Assembly: GCF_036014015.1 (NCBI RefSeq)
Contig: NZ_CP107905.1
Coordinates: 5,146,001-5,210,000 of the forward strand
Reading direction: 5' to 3'
DNA: 64,000 nucleotides
Source of the DNA: Streptomyces sp. NBC_00457
Lineage (GTDB): Bacteria > Actinomycetota > Actinomycetes > Streptomycetales > Streptomycetaceae
A model generated the notes under the pieces. The model was not told the origin of the DNA, did not search any database, and saw only the letters and a list, made by a program, of their open reading frames with translations. This document shows, in pieces, positions 24,725-33,742 of the stretch (position 1 is the first letter of the stretch; each line of letters begins with the position of its first letter). Position numbers and translations under genes: made by a program.

Positions 24725-26266
24725 ATGGCGGACATATTTGACGCGTACGCGTTGGCCGATGCGTGGGACGAGATGTTTGTGCGGCCGGGTGAGGTCAGGA
24801 CCGCCTATGAGCCGGTGCTGGCGGCTCTGCAGCCGATCGAGCCGAGTGAGCTGCGTTTCCGGGCGGACCAGATGGCCCGGGCGTTCACCGACCGTGGGGT
24901 GACCTACGCCTTCGCGGGCGAGGAACGGCCCTGGCCGCTGGATCTCGTGCCCAGGATCCTCGACGCCCTGGAATGGGATCTCATCCAGCGCGGGGTGGCC
25001 CAGCGCGTGCGCGCCCTGGAGGCCTACCTCTCCGATGCCTACGGGCACTGCCGCGCCTTCGAGGACGGTGTGGTGCCCTGGCGGCTGCTGCTCAACTCCG
25101 CCCATTTCCACCGGGCGGCCCACGGGGTCGAACCACCCGGCGGGGTGCGCATCCACGTCGCCGGCATCGACCTCGTACGGGACGAGGCCGGGGACTTCCG
25201 GGTGCTCGAGGACAATGTGCGGGTCCCGAGCGGGGTGTCGTACGTCATCGAGAACCGCAGGGCGATGACCCGGATCTTCCCCTCGCTCTTCACGGAGCAG
25301 CATGTGCTGCCGGTGGACGGGTACGCGCAGCGGCTGCTCGCCTCGCTGCGGGCCGCGGCACCCGGCGGCACGGTCGACCCCCGGGTCGTCGTCCTCACCC
25401 CCGGTCCCAGCAACGCCGCCTACTTCGAGCACGCCCTGCTCGCCCGGCTGATGGGGGTTCAGCTGGTCGAGGGGCACGACCTGGTCTGCCGGAACAACCG
25501 GATCTGGATGCGGACCACGCGTGGCGAGGTGCCCGTCCATGTCGTATACCGGCGGCTCGACGACGACTTCCTCGATCCGCTGCACTTCCGGCCCGATTCG
25601 GTGATCGGCTGCCCCGGCATCCTGAGCGCCGCCACGGCAGGCAATGTCACACTCGCGAACGCCGTGGGGAATGGGATTGCGGATGACAAGCTGCTCTACA
25701 CCTACGTCCCTGATCTGATCCGCTACTACCTCTCCGAGGAACCGATTCTCCCCAATGTCGAGTCCTACCGGCCCGACGAGCCCGGCCAGTTGGAGGCCGT
25801 CCTCGATCAGATCGACCAGCTGGTCGTGAAGCCGGTCGACGGCGCGGGCGGGATGGGCATCGTCATCGGGCCGAAGGCCGACGCCGAGACCCTGGAGCGG
25901 ACCCGGCAGGCCGTCGCCGCCGACCCCCGCGGCTGGATCGCGCAGCGGCCGGTCGCCCTGTCCACCTCCCCCACCCTCGCGGGCGAGCGGATGGCGCCGC
26001 GCCACATCGACCTCCGCCCCTTCGCCGTCAACGACGGCAACGACATCTGGGTGCTCCCCGGCGGCCTCACCCGGGTCGCCCTCCAGGAGGGCAACCTGAT
26101 CGTCAACTCCAGCCAGGGCGGCGGCTCCAAGGACACCTGGGTGCTGGCCGAGGGCCCTGCCGAAGGGCCCGCCCCGGCGCCCGCCGGCGGCCTCCCGGAG
26201 GTCGCACCCCGCCAGCTCGGACCCGACGGCTCCCCCACCGTCGTACAGGAAGGGGCGCAGCAGTGA
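24725..26266 (+). CDS. Circularly permuted ATP-grasp type 2 protein
   Basis: A 513-residue cytoplasmic protein of the COG2308 family. Typical features are VTYAFAGEERPWPLDLVPRI, the strip FRVLEDNVRVPSGVSYVIEN, and the ATP-grasp loop VVKPVDGAGGMGIVIGP near residue 370. ATP-grasp enzymes ligate a carboxylate to an amine through an acyl phosphate; comparative-genomic work has proposed that this family makes or attaches small peptides. The ATG at 24725 is used. The alpha-E gene overlaps by four bases (GTGA) and a transglutaminase-like gene follows, giving a three-gene unit. Confidence 0.92.
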   Translation: MADIFDAYALADAWDEMFVRPGEVRTAYEPVLAALQPIEPSELRFRADQMARAFTDRGVTYAFAGEERPWPLDLVPRILDALEWDLIQRGVAQRVRALEAYLSDAYGHCRAFEDGVVPWRLLLNSAHFHRAAHGVEPPGGVRIHVAGIDLVRDEAGDFRVLEDNVRVPSGVSYVIENRRAMTRIFPSLFTEQHVLPVDGYAQRLLASLRAAAPGGTVDPRVVVLTPGPSNAAYFEHALLARLMGVQLVEGHDLVCRNNRIWMRTTRGEVPVHVVYRRLDDDFLDPLHFRPDSVIGCPGILSAATAGNVTLANAVGNGIADDKLLYTYVPDLIRYYLSEEPILPNVESYRPDEPGQLEAVLDQIDQLVVKPVDGAGGMGIVIGPKADAETLERTRQAVAADPRGWIAQRPVALSTSPTLAGERMAPRHIDLRPFAVNDGNDIWVLPGGLTRVALQEGNLIVNSSQGGGSKDTWVLAEGPAEGPAPAPAGGLPEVAPRQLGPDGSPTVVQEGAQQ

Positions 26267-27195
26267 ACGATGTGATCCTGTCCCGGATAGCCGAGGCGCT
26301 GACCTGGACCGGCCGCTATGTCGAGCGGGCGGACGCCACCGGGCGCATCCTCGACGCATATCTGCACCGCATGCTGGAGGACCCCTGGCGCGACGAGGAC
26401 GCGGCCTGCCGGTCGCTGTACGCGATCCTCGGCGTCGACGCGGGCGACGAGCGCGTGGACATGCAGCAGGTCCTCGACCAGCTGGCGTTCGACGCCCACT
26501 CGACCTGCTCCATCGAGGGCGCGCTGGGCGCTGCCAGGCTGAACGCGCGCAGCGCGCGGGAGGCGGTCTCCTCCGAGATGTGGGAGTGCCTCAACGCGAC
26601 CTGGCACGCGCTCGGCGAACAGCGGCGCGCGGCCCGCCGTACCGGCCCGTACGCCTATCTGGAGCTGGTCCGCAGCCGGGCCGCCCTCTTCTTCGGCCTC
26701 GCCGACTCCACCATGAGCCGGGACGACAGCTGGCGTTTCGTCGTGCTGGGCCGGAGCCTGGAGCGGGTGGACATGACGGTGCGGCTGCTGTCCGTGCGTG
26801 TGCTGGACGCCGCCCACGCCCCGGACTGGACGACGCTGCTGAGCGCGAGCGGCGCTGACGAGGCGTACGCGCGCGTGCACACCGGTTTCGGCGACAGCCC
26901 GCGGGTCGCCGAGTTCCTGCTCCTGGACCGGGCCTTCCCGCGCTCGGCGCTGCACGCGCTGACCACGGCCGAGGAGTGCCTGACGGCGCTGGGCCGCCCC
27001 CGCCAGGACCCGGCACGCCGCCCGATCGGCCGGATACGCACCCGCCTGGAGTATCTGGACTCCCATGCCCTGGAAGAGCAACTACCCCTGTTGCTGACCG
27101 ACTTGCGGCAGTCCTGCATGGCCTCCGCCGAAGCGGTGGCGGAGCGGTTCTTCCCGTACCAGGGGCCCGTCGAGTGGGCCCAGGAAGGAGCGTGA
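26263..27195 (+). CDS. Alpha-E domain protein
   Basis: A 310-residue, almost all-helical protein of the COG2307 (alpha-E) family. It begins VILSRIAEALTWTGRYVERAD, the conserved N-terminal helix, and continues with DSTMSRDDSWRFVVLGRSLE, another family landmark. The biochemical role is unknown; it always occurs with the permuted ATP-grasp protein and is thought to act in the same peptide-related reaction. The GTG start overlaps the ATP-grasp stop. The C-terminus overlaps the GTG-AGC-ATG start region of the transglutaminase-like gene. Confidence 0.92.
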   Translation: MNDVILSRIAEALTWTGRYVERADATGRILDAYLHRMLEDPWRDEDAACRSLYAILGVDAGDERVDMQQVLDQLAFDAHSTCSIEGALGAARLNARSAREAVSSEMWECLNATWHALGEQRRAARRTGPYAYLELVRSRAALFFGLADSTMSRDDSWRFVVLGRSLERVDMTVRLLSVRVLDAAHAPDWTTLLSASGADEAYARVHTGFGDSPRVAEFLLLDRAFPRSALHALTTAEECLTALGRPRQDPARRPIGRIRTRLEYLDSHALEEQLPLLLTDLRQSCMASAEAVAERFFPYQGPVEWAQEGA

Positions 27196-27197
27196 GC

Positions 27198-28040
27198 ATG
27201 ACCCGCCGCCTCCGCATCAAGCACATCACCAAGGTCTCGTACGCCCAGCCGGCCGCCTCGTCCCACAACGAGGTCCGCATGACCCCGCTGACGCTGCCGG
27301 GACAGACCACCCTGGATGCCCGGGTCAGCATCGCCCCGGCGACGGCGACCTGGTCGTACTGGGACTACTGGGGCACCCAGGTGACCGGCTTCGACCTCAT
27401 GGACCCGCACGCCGACGTCACGATCACGGCGTCGAGCCTCGTCGAGACGGCCCCGGCGGCCCCCCTGCCCGAGGCCCCCGACTGGACCGGGATAGCGGCG
27501 CGCACCGCCAACTCCCGCCTCCTCGAATTCGCGAACGCAACCAGTCGTACGACCGTCCCGGCGGAGCTGGTGGAGCGGGCGAGGGAGGTTTCCGCCGGCC
27601 TGGACCCGCACGGGACGGCGATCGCGGTGTCCGGGCTGGTCGCCGACCACGTCTCCTACATCCCCGGCGCCACCGGCGTGACCACCTCGGCCGCCGAGGC
27701 CTGGGAGCAGGGCGCTGGCGTCTGCCAGGACATCGCCCACGTCACCATCGCCCTCCTGCGCGCCCTCGGCCTGCCCACCCGCTACGTCTCCGGCTACCTC
27801 CACCCCGTACGCGAGGCCGAACTGCACCGTCCCGTGGAGGGACAGAGCCACGCCTGGGTCGAGTACTGGGCAGGCGACTGGTGCGGCTACGACCCCACGA
27901 ACCGCACCAGGCCCGACGAGTCCCACGTGGTCGTGGGCCGGGGCCGCGACTACGACGACGTGACGCCGCACAAGGGCATCTACCGGGGTGTGGCGGGCGG
28001 GCCGCCGGAGGTGACGGTGGAGTTCACCAGGGTGGGATGA
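27198..28040 (+). CDS. Transglutaminase-like cysteine peptidase-fold protein
   Basis: A 280-residue protein with a N-terminal beta domain (LRIKHITKVSYAQPAASSHN) and a transglutaminase core. The catalytic triad is visible: Cys176 in GAGVCQDIAHV, His218 in GQSHAWVEYW and Asp232 in GYDPTN. It would hydrolyse or transfer an amide or peptide bond. The ATG at 27198 has GAAGGAGC eight bases upstream; a GTG at 27192 is also in frame. It completes the ATP-grasp/alpha-E/transglutaminase set: one enzyme making and another cleaving or transferring an amide-linked tag is a reasonable inference. Confidence 0.9.
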   Translation: MTRRLRIKHITKVSYAQPAASSHNEVRMTPLTLPGQTTLDARVSIAPATATWSYWDYWGTQVTGFDLMDPHADVTITASSLVETAPAAPLPEAPDWTGIAARTANSRLLEFANATSRTTVPAELVERAREVSAGLDPHGTAIAVSGLVADHVSYIPGATGVTTSAAEAWEQGAGVCQDIAHVTIALLRALGLPTRYVSGYLHPVREAELHRPVEGQSHAWVEYWAGDWCGYDPTNRTRPDESHVVVGRGRDYDDVTPHKGIYRGVAGGPPEVTVEFTRVG

Positions 28041-28059
28041 GCCGGCGGGTCCGCCAAGG

Positions 28060-28084
28060 GGAGGGCCGGGTGTTCCGGCCCTCC
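28060..28084. terminator. Terminator between convergent genes
   Basis: GGAGGGCCGG (28060-28069) pairs with CCGGCCCTCC (28075-28084) between the transglutaminase-like and sugar-binding-protein genes. Confidence 0.8.
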
Positions 28085-28092
28085 GCCCGGGA

Positions 28093-29199
28093 TCACCCCA
28101 GGTTGAGCTCGTCGCACGCGCTCTTGAGCTTGCTCGTGCAGATGTCCGACAGCTGGTAGATGTCGTCGGCGATGATCGTGTCCTTGATGTTCTTCTTCGT
28201 CAGGGCGACGACAGGGACGAGCTGAGCGGGGATGTCCTTGTTCGTCGGGCTGTCGACCTTGTCACGGGTGAGGGCGTCGAACTGGATGTCCCTGCCCTGG
28301 ATCTTGGCGACTGCCATCTCGGCCGCGGCCTCGGCCTCCTGCGGGTACGACTTGTAGACGCTCATGTACTGCTCGCCGCTGATGATCCGCTGCACGGCGC
28401 CCAGTTCGGCGTCCTGCCCGGTGATCGGCGGCATGTCGGTGACGCCCGCGGCCTTCAGGGCGTCGACGATGCCGCCGGCCATGCCGTCGTTGGCGGAGTA
28501 GACACCGGCGATGTTGTCCACGCCGATCTTGGCGATGGCCTGCTCCATGTTGGCCTCGGCGTTCTTCGGATCCCAGTCCTTGGTGTCGAAGGACTCCTCG
28601 ATGTCCACCTTGCCGGTCAGCTCGTCGAGCGCGCCCGCCTTGAACTGCTTGGCGTTCGGGTCGGTGGGCGAGCCGTTCATCATGACGATCTTCTTCGAGA
28701 CGTCCTCGCCGTTGCCCAGCGCCTCGACGAGGGTGCGGCCCTGGACCTCGCCGACCAGCGAGTTGTCGAAGGAGATGTACGCGTCGATCGGGCCCTCGGC
28801 CAGCCGGTCGTAGGCGATGACCGGGATACCGGCATCCTTGGCCTTCTTCACACCGTCCGCGATGGCGTGCGAGTCGACCGCGTCCAGCAGGATCACATCG
28901 ACCCCGTCGTCGATCATCTTCTGCAGCTGGTCCGCCTGCTTGGCGGCGCTCGCGTCGGCGTTGTCGTAGTCGACCTTGCCCTGCTTCCGGGTGAGGGACT
29001 CGACCTTCTTCTTGATGATCGGGTAGTCGAAGTTCTCGTAGCGGGAGTTCGCCCGCTCGGGCAGCAGCAGCCCCACGGTGATGTCGTTGCCCTTGGTCGG
29101 GCTCGCGTCACTGGCCTCGCCTGATGCGTTGAGCACGCCGCAGGAGGCGAGCGACAGGGTCATCGTGGACGCGGCCAGAGCTATGGCGGTACGACGCAT
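28093..29199 (-). CDS. Sugar ABC transporter substrate-binding lipoprotein (XylF-like)
   Basis: A 368-residue periplasmic-binding-protein type 1 lipoprotein. The signal peptide ends in the lipobox LASC with lipidated Cys20. The core carries QLQKMIDDGVDVILLDAVDS, IPVIAYDRLAEG and TGQDAELGAVQRIISGEQYM, typical of xylose/ribose-binding proteins. It would present a pentose or related sugar to an ABC importer on the cell surface. No permease or ATPase gene is adjacent, which is odd; it must work with a distant transporter or as a sensor. The ATG at 29199 lacks a good ribosome site; a GTG at 29211 is possible. Confidence 0.88.
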   Translation of the reverse strand: MRRTAIALAASTMTLSLASCGVLNASGEASDASPTKGNDITVGLLLPERANSRYENFDYPIIKKKVESLTRKQGKVDYDNADASAAKQADQLQKMIDDGVDVILLDAVDSHAIADGVKKAKDAGIPVIAYDRLAEGPIDAYISFDNSLVGEVQGRTLVEALGNGEDVSKKIVMMNGSPTDPNAKQFKAGALDELTGKVDIEESFDTKDWDPKNAEANMEQAIAKIGVDNIAGVYSANDGMAGGIVDALKAAGVTDMPPITGQDAELGAVQRIISGEQYMSVYKSYPQEAEAAAEMAVAKIQGRDIQFDALTRDKVDSPTNKDIPAQLVPVVALTKKNIKDTIIADDIYQLSDICTSKLKSACDELNLG

Positions 29200-29494
29200 G
29201 AAGGGGCTCACTTCTGGTGTCTTCCGGACGTGGGCGCAGCATTGCGACCCAGGTGACTGAAAAGCCAACGCGCCCGCGCCCGCCCGCGTCAAGCGGAACT
29301 ACTTAACGAGATGACAACATCACCCTCCGTTTGACCTGTGAAGAACCGAAAGATTCGCCTCCAAACCCCCTTTACGGACCCTCCATTCGACGCACCCCGA
29401 GCAGTGATCGAGATCCGTACAACCAACGCCATACCTCGCGAGTCGTGATCAGGGCAGCTCTTTTCCGTCGCTCTGATCCCGACCCGAGGACCGA

Positions 29495-31465
29495 ATGAAC
29501 TCAGCCAGACGCACGACGACCGCGACCGCCGTCGCGCTCGCCACCGCCGGCGGCCTGCTCTCCACCATCGCCACCACCCCCGCCTCCGCCGCCGTCAGCT
29601 GCACTTCCCCCGTCTTCAAACGGCAGTTCTTCGCAAACACCACCTTTTCGGGCACTCCGAAGAAGACGGACTGCGACACCACCATCGACCAGAAGTGGTC
29701 CGGCGCCCCCACCTCGGGCCTGCCGAGCAACAACTTCGGCGTCCGCTGGACGGTGACCAGAGACTTCGGCTCCGGCGGCCCGTTCGCCCTCAACGCCTCC
29801 GCCCTGGACGGCATCCGCGTGTACGTCGACGGCGTCCGCAAGATCGACCTGTGGAAGAACACCTCCACGACCGTCTCCAAGGCCGTCAACCTCACCATCC
29901 CGTCCGGCAAGCACAGCATCCGCGTCGACTACGTCAACTGGACCGGCAGCGCGAGCGTCAAGTTCGCCTACACACCCCGCACGTCCGCGACCGTCGACAA
30001 GGTCAAGCCCCTCACCCCGACCGGCACTTCGCTGTCGTACGACCAGGCCACCGGCAAGGCCAAGCTCACCTGGGCCAAGAACAAGGAGATGGACCTCGCC
30101 GGATACCGGGTCTACCGGCGCCTGAAGGGGAGTTCGTACCCGGGCACGCCGCTCGCGACGACCACTTCGACGTCGTACACGAACTCCCCGCCCCCGACCG
30201 GTGACACCTACTACTACGAGGTCCGCGCGGTCGACAAGGCGGGCAACGTCTCGACGGGCACCGCCGACCAGCCGGTCACCACCGTCGACAGCACGGCCCC
30301 CGGCGCGCCGAAGAGTCTCGTGGCGAAGTCGACCAAGGCGGCCAACTCTCTTTCCTGGCAGGCTGTTTCCGGCGCCACCTCGTACGAGGTGTACCGCGCG
30401 TCGAACGCCGATGGCCCCTTCACCCGCATCGCGGTGACCGGTTCGGCGGCGTACGACGACAAGGACGCGACGGCCGACGTGCCCTTCGCCTACAAGGTGC
30501 GGGCGCTGGACGCGGCCGGGAACATCTCGGTGTTCTCCGCTGTCGTGTGGGCGACCCGGGACACGGTGGCGCCGGCGGTGCCGCAGGGGGTCGACGTCGT
30601 CGCGGAGGACGAGGACGGAGTGACGCTCACCTGGCAGAGCATCGGCAGCGACGCCGCCGCCTACCGCGTCTACCGATCCACGTCGTCCCAGTCCTACGGC
30701 ACGCTTGTCGGCACGACGCAGACGGTCACCTACCGGGACACCACCGGCGTGGCGGGGGAAACGTACATCTACGTGGTGACGGCCGTGGACGCGGCCGGCA
30801 ACGAGTCCCACGCCGGGGCCCGCGTCCCCGGCACCAGGACGGTCGGTCCGAGCAGCGCGCCCGGGGCTCCGGGCCTCAGCATCCTCGCGGACGCCGGCAG
30901 CGACCGGATCAGCCTGGTCTGGAACCAGAGCGGCGCGGTTCCCGTGTCCGGCTACACGGTGTACCGCTCCCGCACGACGCCGGTGGACACGACCAACGCC
31001 TCGAACGTGTACGCCACGACCACCGCCAGGTCGTACGAGATGACGGCGACCGCCGACGATCGGACCTACTACTACGCGGTGGTCGCCACCTCGACATACG
31101 GCATCCGCTCGGCCCCCTCGAACTCCGTGCTGCCTCCCGCGGGCGGGGGCCAGGTCGAGACCCGGCCGCCCGGGCCCACCGAGGTGTACGAGGTCGTGCC
31201 AGGCGACGGACAAGTCCGGCTGACCTGGGCCATCGTGGCGTCCCCCAATGGCCAGTCCCCGGTCACCGGCTACCGCGTGTACCGCTCGACCAGCCCCGGC
31301 GTCACCAAGGAGAACGCCGAGGCGACCTACGACACCGCCGACCACCGCCACACCGACACCGGACTGACCAACGGCACGACGTACTACTACGCCGTCGCCA
31401 CGCTCAACCAGGCCGGCCTGGAGTCCGCGCTGTCTCCCGAGGTCTCTGCCACACCCGGAACCTGA
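29495..31465 (+). CDS. Secreted PA14 / five-FN3 protein (copy 1)
   Basis: A 656-residue secreted protein. The signal peptide (1-33) ends TTPASAA. Residues 34 to about 160 form a PA14-like domain (FKRQFFANTTFSG ... IRVYVDGVRKIDLW), often carbohydrate-binding. Five fibronectin type III domains follow, each with Y-x-V-Y-R and YYYxV landmarks. It ends SATPGT without a wall anchor, so it should be released. No enzymatic domain is present. The next gene is a paralogue in the same orientation, 17 bases on. Confidence 0.87.
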   Translation: MNSARRTTTATAVALATAGGLLSTIATTPASAAVSCTSPVFKRQFFANTTFSGTPKKTDCDTTIDQKWSGAPTSGLPSNNFGVRWTVTRDFGSGGPFALNASALDGIRVYVDGVRKIDLWKNTSTTVSKAVNLTIPSGKHSIRVDYVNWTGSASVKFAYTPRTSATVDKVKPLTPTGTSLSYDQATGKAKLTWAKNKEMDLAGYRVYRRLKGSSYPGTPLATTTSTSYTNSPPPTGDTYYYEVRAVDKAGNVSTGTADQPVTTVDSTAPGAPKSLVAKSTKAANSLSWQAVSGATSYEVYRASNADGPFTRIAVTGSAAYDDKDATADVPFAYKVRALDAAGNISVFSAVVWATRDTVAPAVPQGVDVVAEDEDGVTLTWQSIGSDAAAYRVYRSTSSQSYGTLVGTTQTVTYRDTTGVAGETYIYVVTAVDAAGNESHAGARVPGTRTVGPSSAPGAPGLSILADAGSDRISLVWNQSGAVPVSGYTVYRSRTTPVDTTNASNVYATTTARSYEMTATADDRTYYYAVVATSTYGIRSAPSNSVLPPAGGGQVETRPPGPTEVYEVVPGDGQVRLTWAIVASPNGQSPVTGYRVYRSTSPGVTKENAEATYDTADHRHTDTGLTNGTTYYYAVATLNQAGLESALSPEVSATPGT

Positions 31466-31482
31466 ACTCCCCGAAGGACCCG

Positions 31483-33204
31483 ATGAACCACGCCAGACGC
31501 ACGACGGCGGTCACCGCGACCGCCGTCGTGCTCACCACCGCGGGCGGCCTCCTCGCCGCGACCGCGGCCCCGGCCACTGCGGCCGTGAGCTGCACTTCCC
31601 CCGTCTTCAAGCGCCAGTTCTTCGCGAACACCACGTTCTCCGGCACGGCGAAGAAGACCGACTGTGACCCGGCGATCGACCAGAACTGGGGCACGGGCGC
31701 CCCCGCCACCGGCCTGCCGAGCAACAACTTCGGCGTCCGCTGGACGGTGACGAGGGACTTCGGCTCCGGCGGCCCGTTCGCCCTCAACGCCTCCGCCCTG
31801 GACGGCATCCGCGTGTACGTCGACGGCGTCCGCAAGATCGACCTGTGGAAGAACGTGTCGTCGACGGTCACCAAGGCCGTCAACCTCACGATCCCGTCCG
31901 GCAAGCACAGCATCCGCGTCGACTACGTCAACTGGACCGGCAGCGCGAGCGTCAAGTTCGCCTACACGCCCCGCACGTCCGCGACCGTCGACAAGGTCAA
32001 GCCCCTCACCCCGACCGGCACTTCGCTGTCGTACGACCAGGCCACCGGCAAGGCCAAGCTCACCTGGGCCAAGAACAAGGAGATGGACCTCGCCGGATAC
32101 CGCGTCTACCGCCGCCTCAAGGGTGCGTCGTTCGGCAGCACTCCGCTGAAGACGACCACGTCGACGTCGTACACCGACAGCACCCTTCCGGTGACCGGTG
32201 ACACGTACTACTACGAGGTCCGCGCCTACGACAAGGCGGGCAACGAGTCGGCCGGTACGGCGGACAAGGCCGTCGTCACCGCCGACCGCACGGCCCCCGG
32301 CGCGCCCACCGACCTGGCGGAAACCTCCGTGGCGGACGGACTCCGGCTCGACTGGACCGCGGTCACCGGAGCGGCGTCGTACCGCGTGTACCGGGCGCCG
32401 ATCTGGAGCACCTCGTACGTCAAGGTCGGGGACGCGAACGAGGCCTCGTACCGGGACACTTCGGCGGTCGAGGGAAGCTCCTACACCTACCGGGTGACCG
32501 CCCTGGACGCGGCGGGCAACGAGTCCGTCCGCTCCGCCGCCGTCGAGGCGACCCGCTATGACCGGACCCCGCCGCCCGCGGTGACCGGGCTGACGGTCAC
32601 ACCGACCGGGTACGGCTTCACGCTGAGCTGGGACCCCAACCCGGCGCCCGACCTCGGGCGGTACCTCGTCTACCGGGGTGAACTCGTGGGCGACGAGGAG
32701 GAGAAGGTCTGCTCCGTGCACGAGGTGGAGTGGCTGTTCGCCGACACCACGTCGTACGAGTACGCGACCCTGCCGGACGGCGAGGAGGCGTGCTTCTTCG
32801 TGGACGCGTACGACGACAACTGGCTCTCCAGCTGGAAGTGGACCGGCGAGGCCGACATCGTGGTGGAGACGGAACTCGACGTCACGCCGAGTGTGGCGAC
32901 GCCGGAGGGCTCCCCGCTGGAACTGGAAGCGGTGGCACCGGAGGGCGACGGGGGCAACTCCCTGACCTGGACCGGGCTCGGCGCATCCGCCCCCGAGGCG
33001 GCCGGCGGCTACCGCGTCCACCGCTGGAACCCGGCCACGTCGGCATACGAGAAGATCGCCGACCTCGGCAACAGCGACACGTCCTTCATCGACACGGGCG
33101 CGAAGCGCGGCACGACGTCCTTCTACTGGGTGACGGCCGTCGCCGCCGACGGCACGGAGACCGCCCCCGCGGGGGCTTACGCGATCACCACGCCGACCGC
33201 CTGA
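31483..33204 (+). CDS. Secreted PA14 / FN3 protein (copy 2)
   Basis: A 573-residue paralogue of the upstream gene. It has the same signal peptide type (MNHARRTTAVTATAVVLTTA), the same PA14-like domain and first FN3, then about three different FN3-like domains, one with an insertion holding two Cys (KVCSVHEVEW and EACFFVDAY). The ATG at 31483 follows GAAGGACCC. It probably shares a transcript with copy 1. The PA14 and first-FN3 DNA is almost identical between copies while the rest differs, indicating duplication with later gene conversion. Confidence 0.87.
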   Translation: MNHARRTTAVTATAVVLTTAGGLLAATAAPATAAVSCTSPVFKRQFFANTTFSGTAKKTDCDPAIDQNWGTGAPATGLPSNNFGVRWTVTRDFGSGGPFALNASALDGIRVYVDGVRKIDLWKNVSSTVTKAVNLTIPSGKHSIRVDYVNWTGSASVKFAYTPRTSATVDKVKPLTPTGTSLSYDQATGKAKLTWAKNKEMDLAGYRVYRRLKGASFGSTPLKTTTSTSYTDSTLPVTGDTYYYEVRAYDKAGNESAGTADKAVVTADRTAPGAPTDLAETSVADGLRLDWTAVTGAASYRVYRAPIWSTSYVKVGDANEASYRDTSAVEGSSYTYRVTALDAAGNESVRSAAVEATRYDRTPPPAVTGLTVTPTGYGFTLSWDPNPAPDLGRYLVYRGELVGDEEEKVCSVHEVEWLFADTTSYEYATLPDGEEACFFVDAYDDNWLSSWKWTGEADIVVETELDVTPSVATPEGSPLELEAVAPEGDGGNSLTWTGLGASAPEAAGGYRVHRWNPATSAYEKIADLGNSDTSFIDTGAKRGTTSFYWVTAVAADGTETAPAGAYAITTPTA

Positions 33205-33227
33205 GACACGACCCCGCCTCACAGCAA

Positions 33228-33269
33228 AGGGGCCCGCATACCGACAGTGCGGTCGGCATGCGGGCCCCT
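33228..33269. terminator. Bidirectional terminator between the FN3 gene and hspR
   Basis: AGGGGCCCGCAT (33228-33239) pairs with ATGCGGGCCCCT (33258-33269); an inner CCGAC/GTCGG adds to the stem. It lies between convergent stops. Confidence 0.85.
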
Positions 33270-33287
33270 CGAGCGTGTTGAGCCCGC

Positions 33288-33737
33288 CTACTGCTCGGAC
33301 GACCGCTTCGGCCGCCACACCACCAGCGCACTGGTCTGCTGCACTTCCTGGTACGGCACCAGATCGCGGCGGTACGACGCGTGCACCGCCGCCTCGCGCT
33401 GCTGCATCGCCGCCGCGGCGCCGTCCAGGGCCGCCTGGAGTTCCGCGACGCGGGACTGCAGGGCGGCGACCTGGTTCTCCAGTTCGATGATGCGCTTGAT
33501 GCCGGCGAGGTTGATGCCCTCGTCCTGTGACAACTGCTGCACGGTGCGGAGCAGTTCGATGTCGCGCGCCGAGTAGCGGCGGCCCCGGCCGGCGGTGCGG
33601 TCCGGGGAGACCAGGCCCAGGCGGTCGTACTGACGCAGCGTCTGCGGGTGCAGGCCGGACAGCTGGGCCGCCACCGAGATGACGTAGACCGGGGTCTCCT
33701 CGGTCAGTTCATACGGGTTGCGTCGACGGCCGTCCAT
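33288..33737 (-). CDS. hspR: Heat-shock repressor HspR (MerR family)
   Basis: A 149-residue repressor starting MDGRRRNPYELTEETPVYVI. Residues about 15-80 hold the MerR-type winged helix (AAQLSGLHPQTLRQYDRLGLV) and RGRRYSARDIELLRTVQQL; a coiled coil follows (ELENQVAALQSRVAELQAAL). It binds HAIR operators, with DnaK as co-repressor in Streptomyces, and controls the dnaK operon and clpB. It is the last gene of dnaK-grpE-dnaJ-hspR, so it represses its own operon. The start is set at the conserved MDGRRR; an ATG at 33743 overlapping the dnaJ stop (TGATG) is the alternative. Confidence 0.95.
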   Translation of the reverse strand: MDGRRRNPYELTEETPVYVISVAAQLSGLHPQTLRQYDRLGLVSPDRTAGRGRRYSARDIELLRTVQQLSQDEGINLAGIKRIIELENQVAALQSRVAELQAALDGAAAAMQQREAAVHASYRRDLVPYQEVQQTSALVVWRPKRSSEQ

Positions 33738-33742
33738 CTCCA

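Noticed and set aside
29501..31351. A long antisense frame over the first PA14/FN3 gene
   Set aside because: Gly/Arg/Val-rich shadow; the sense strand has a signal peptide and domains.
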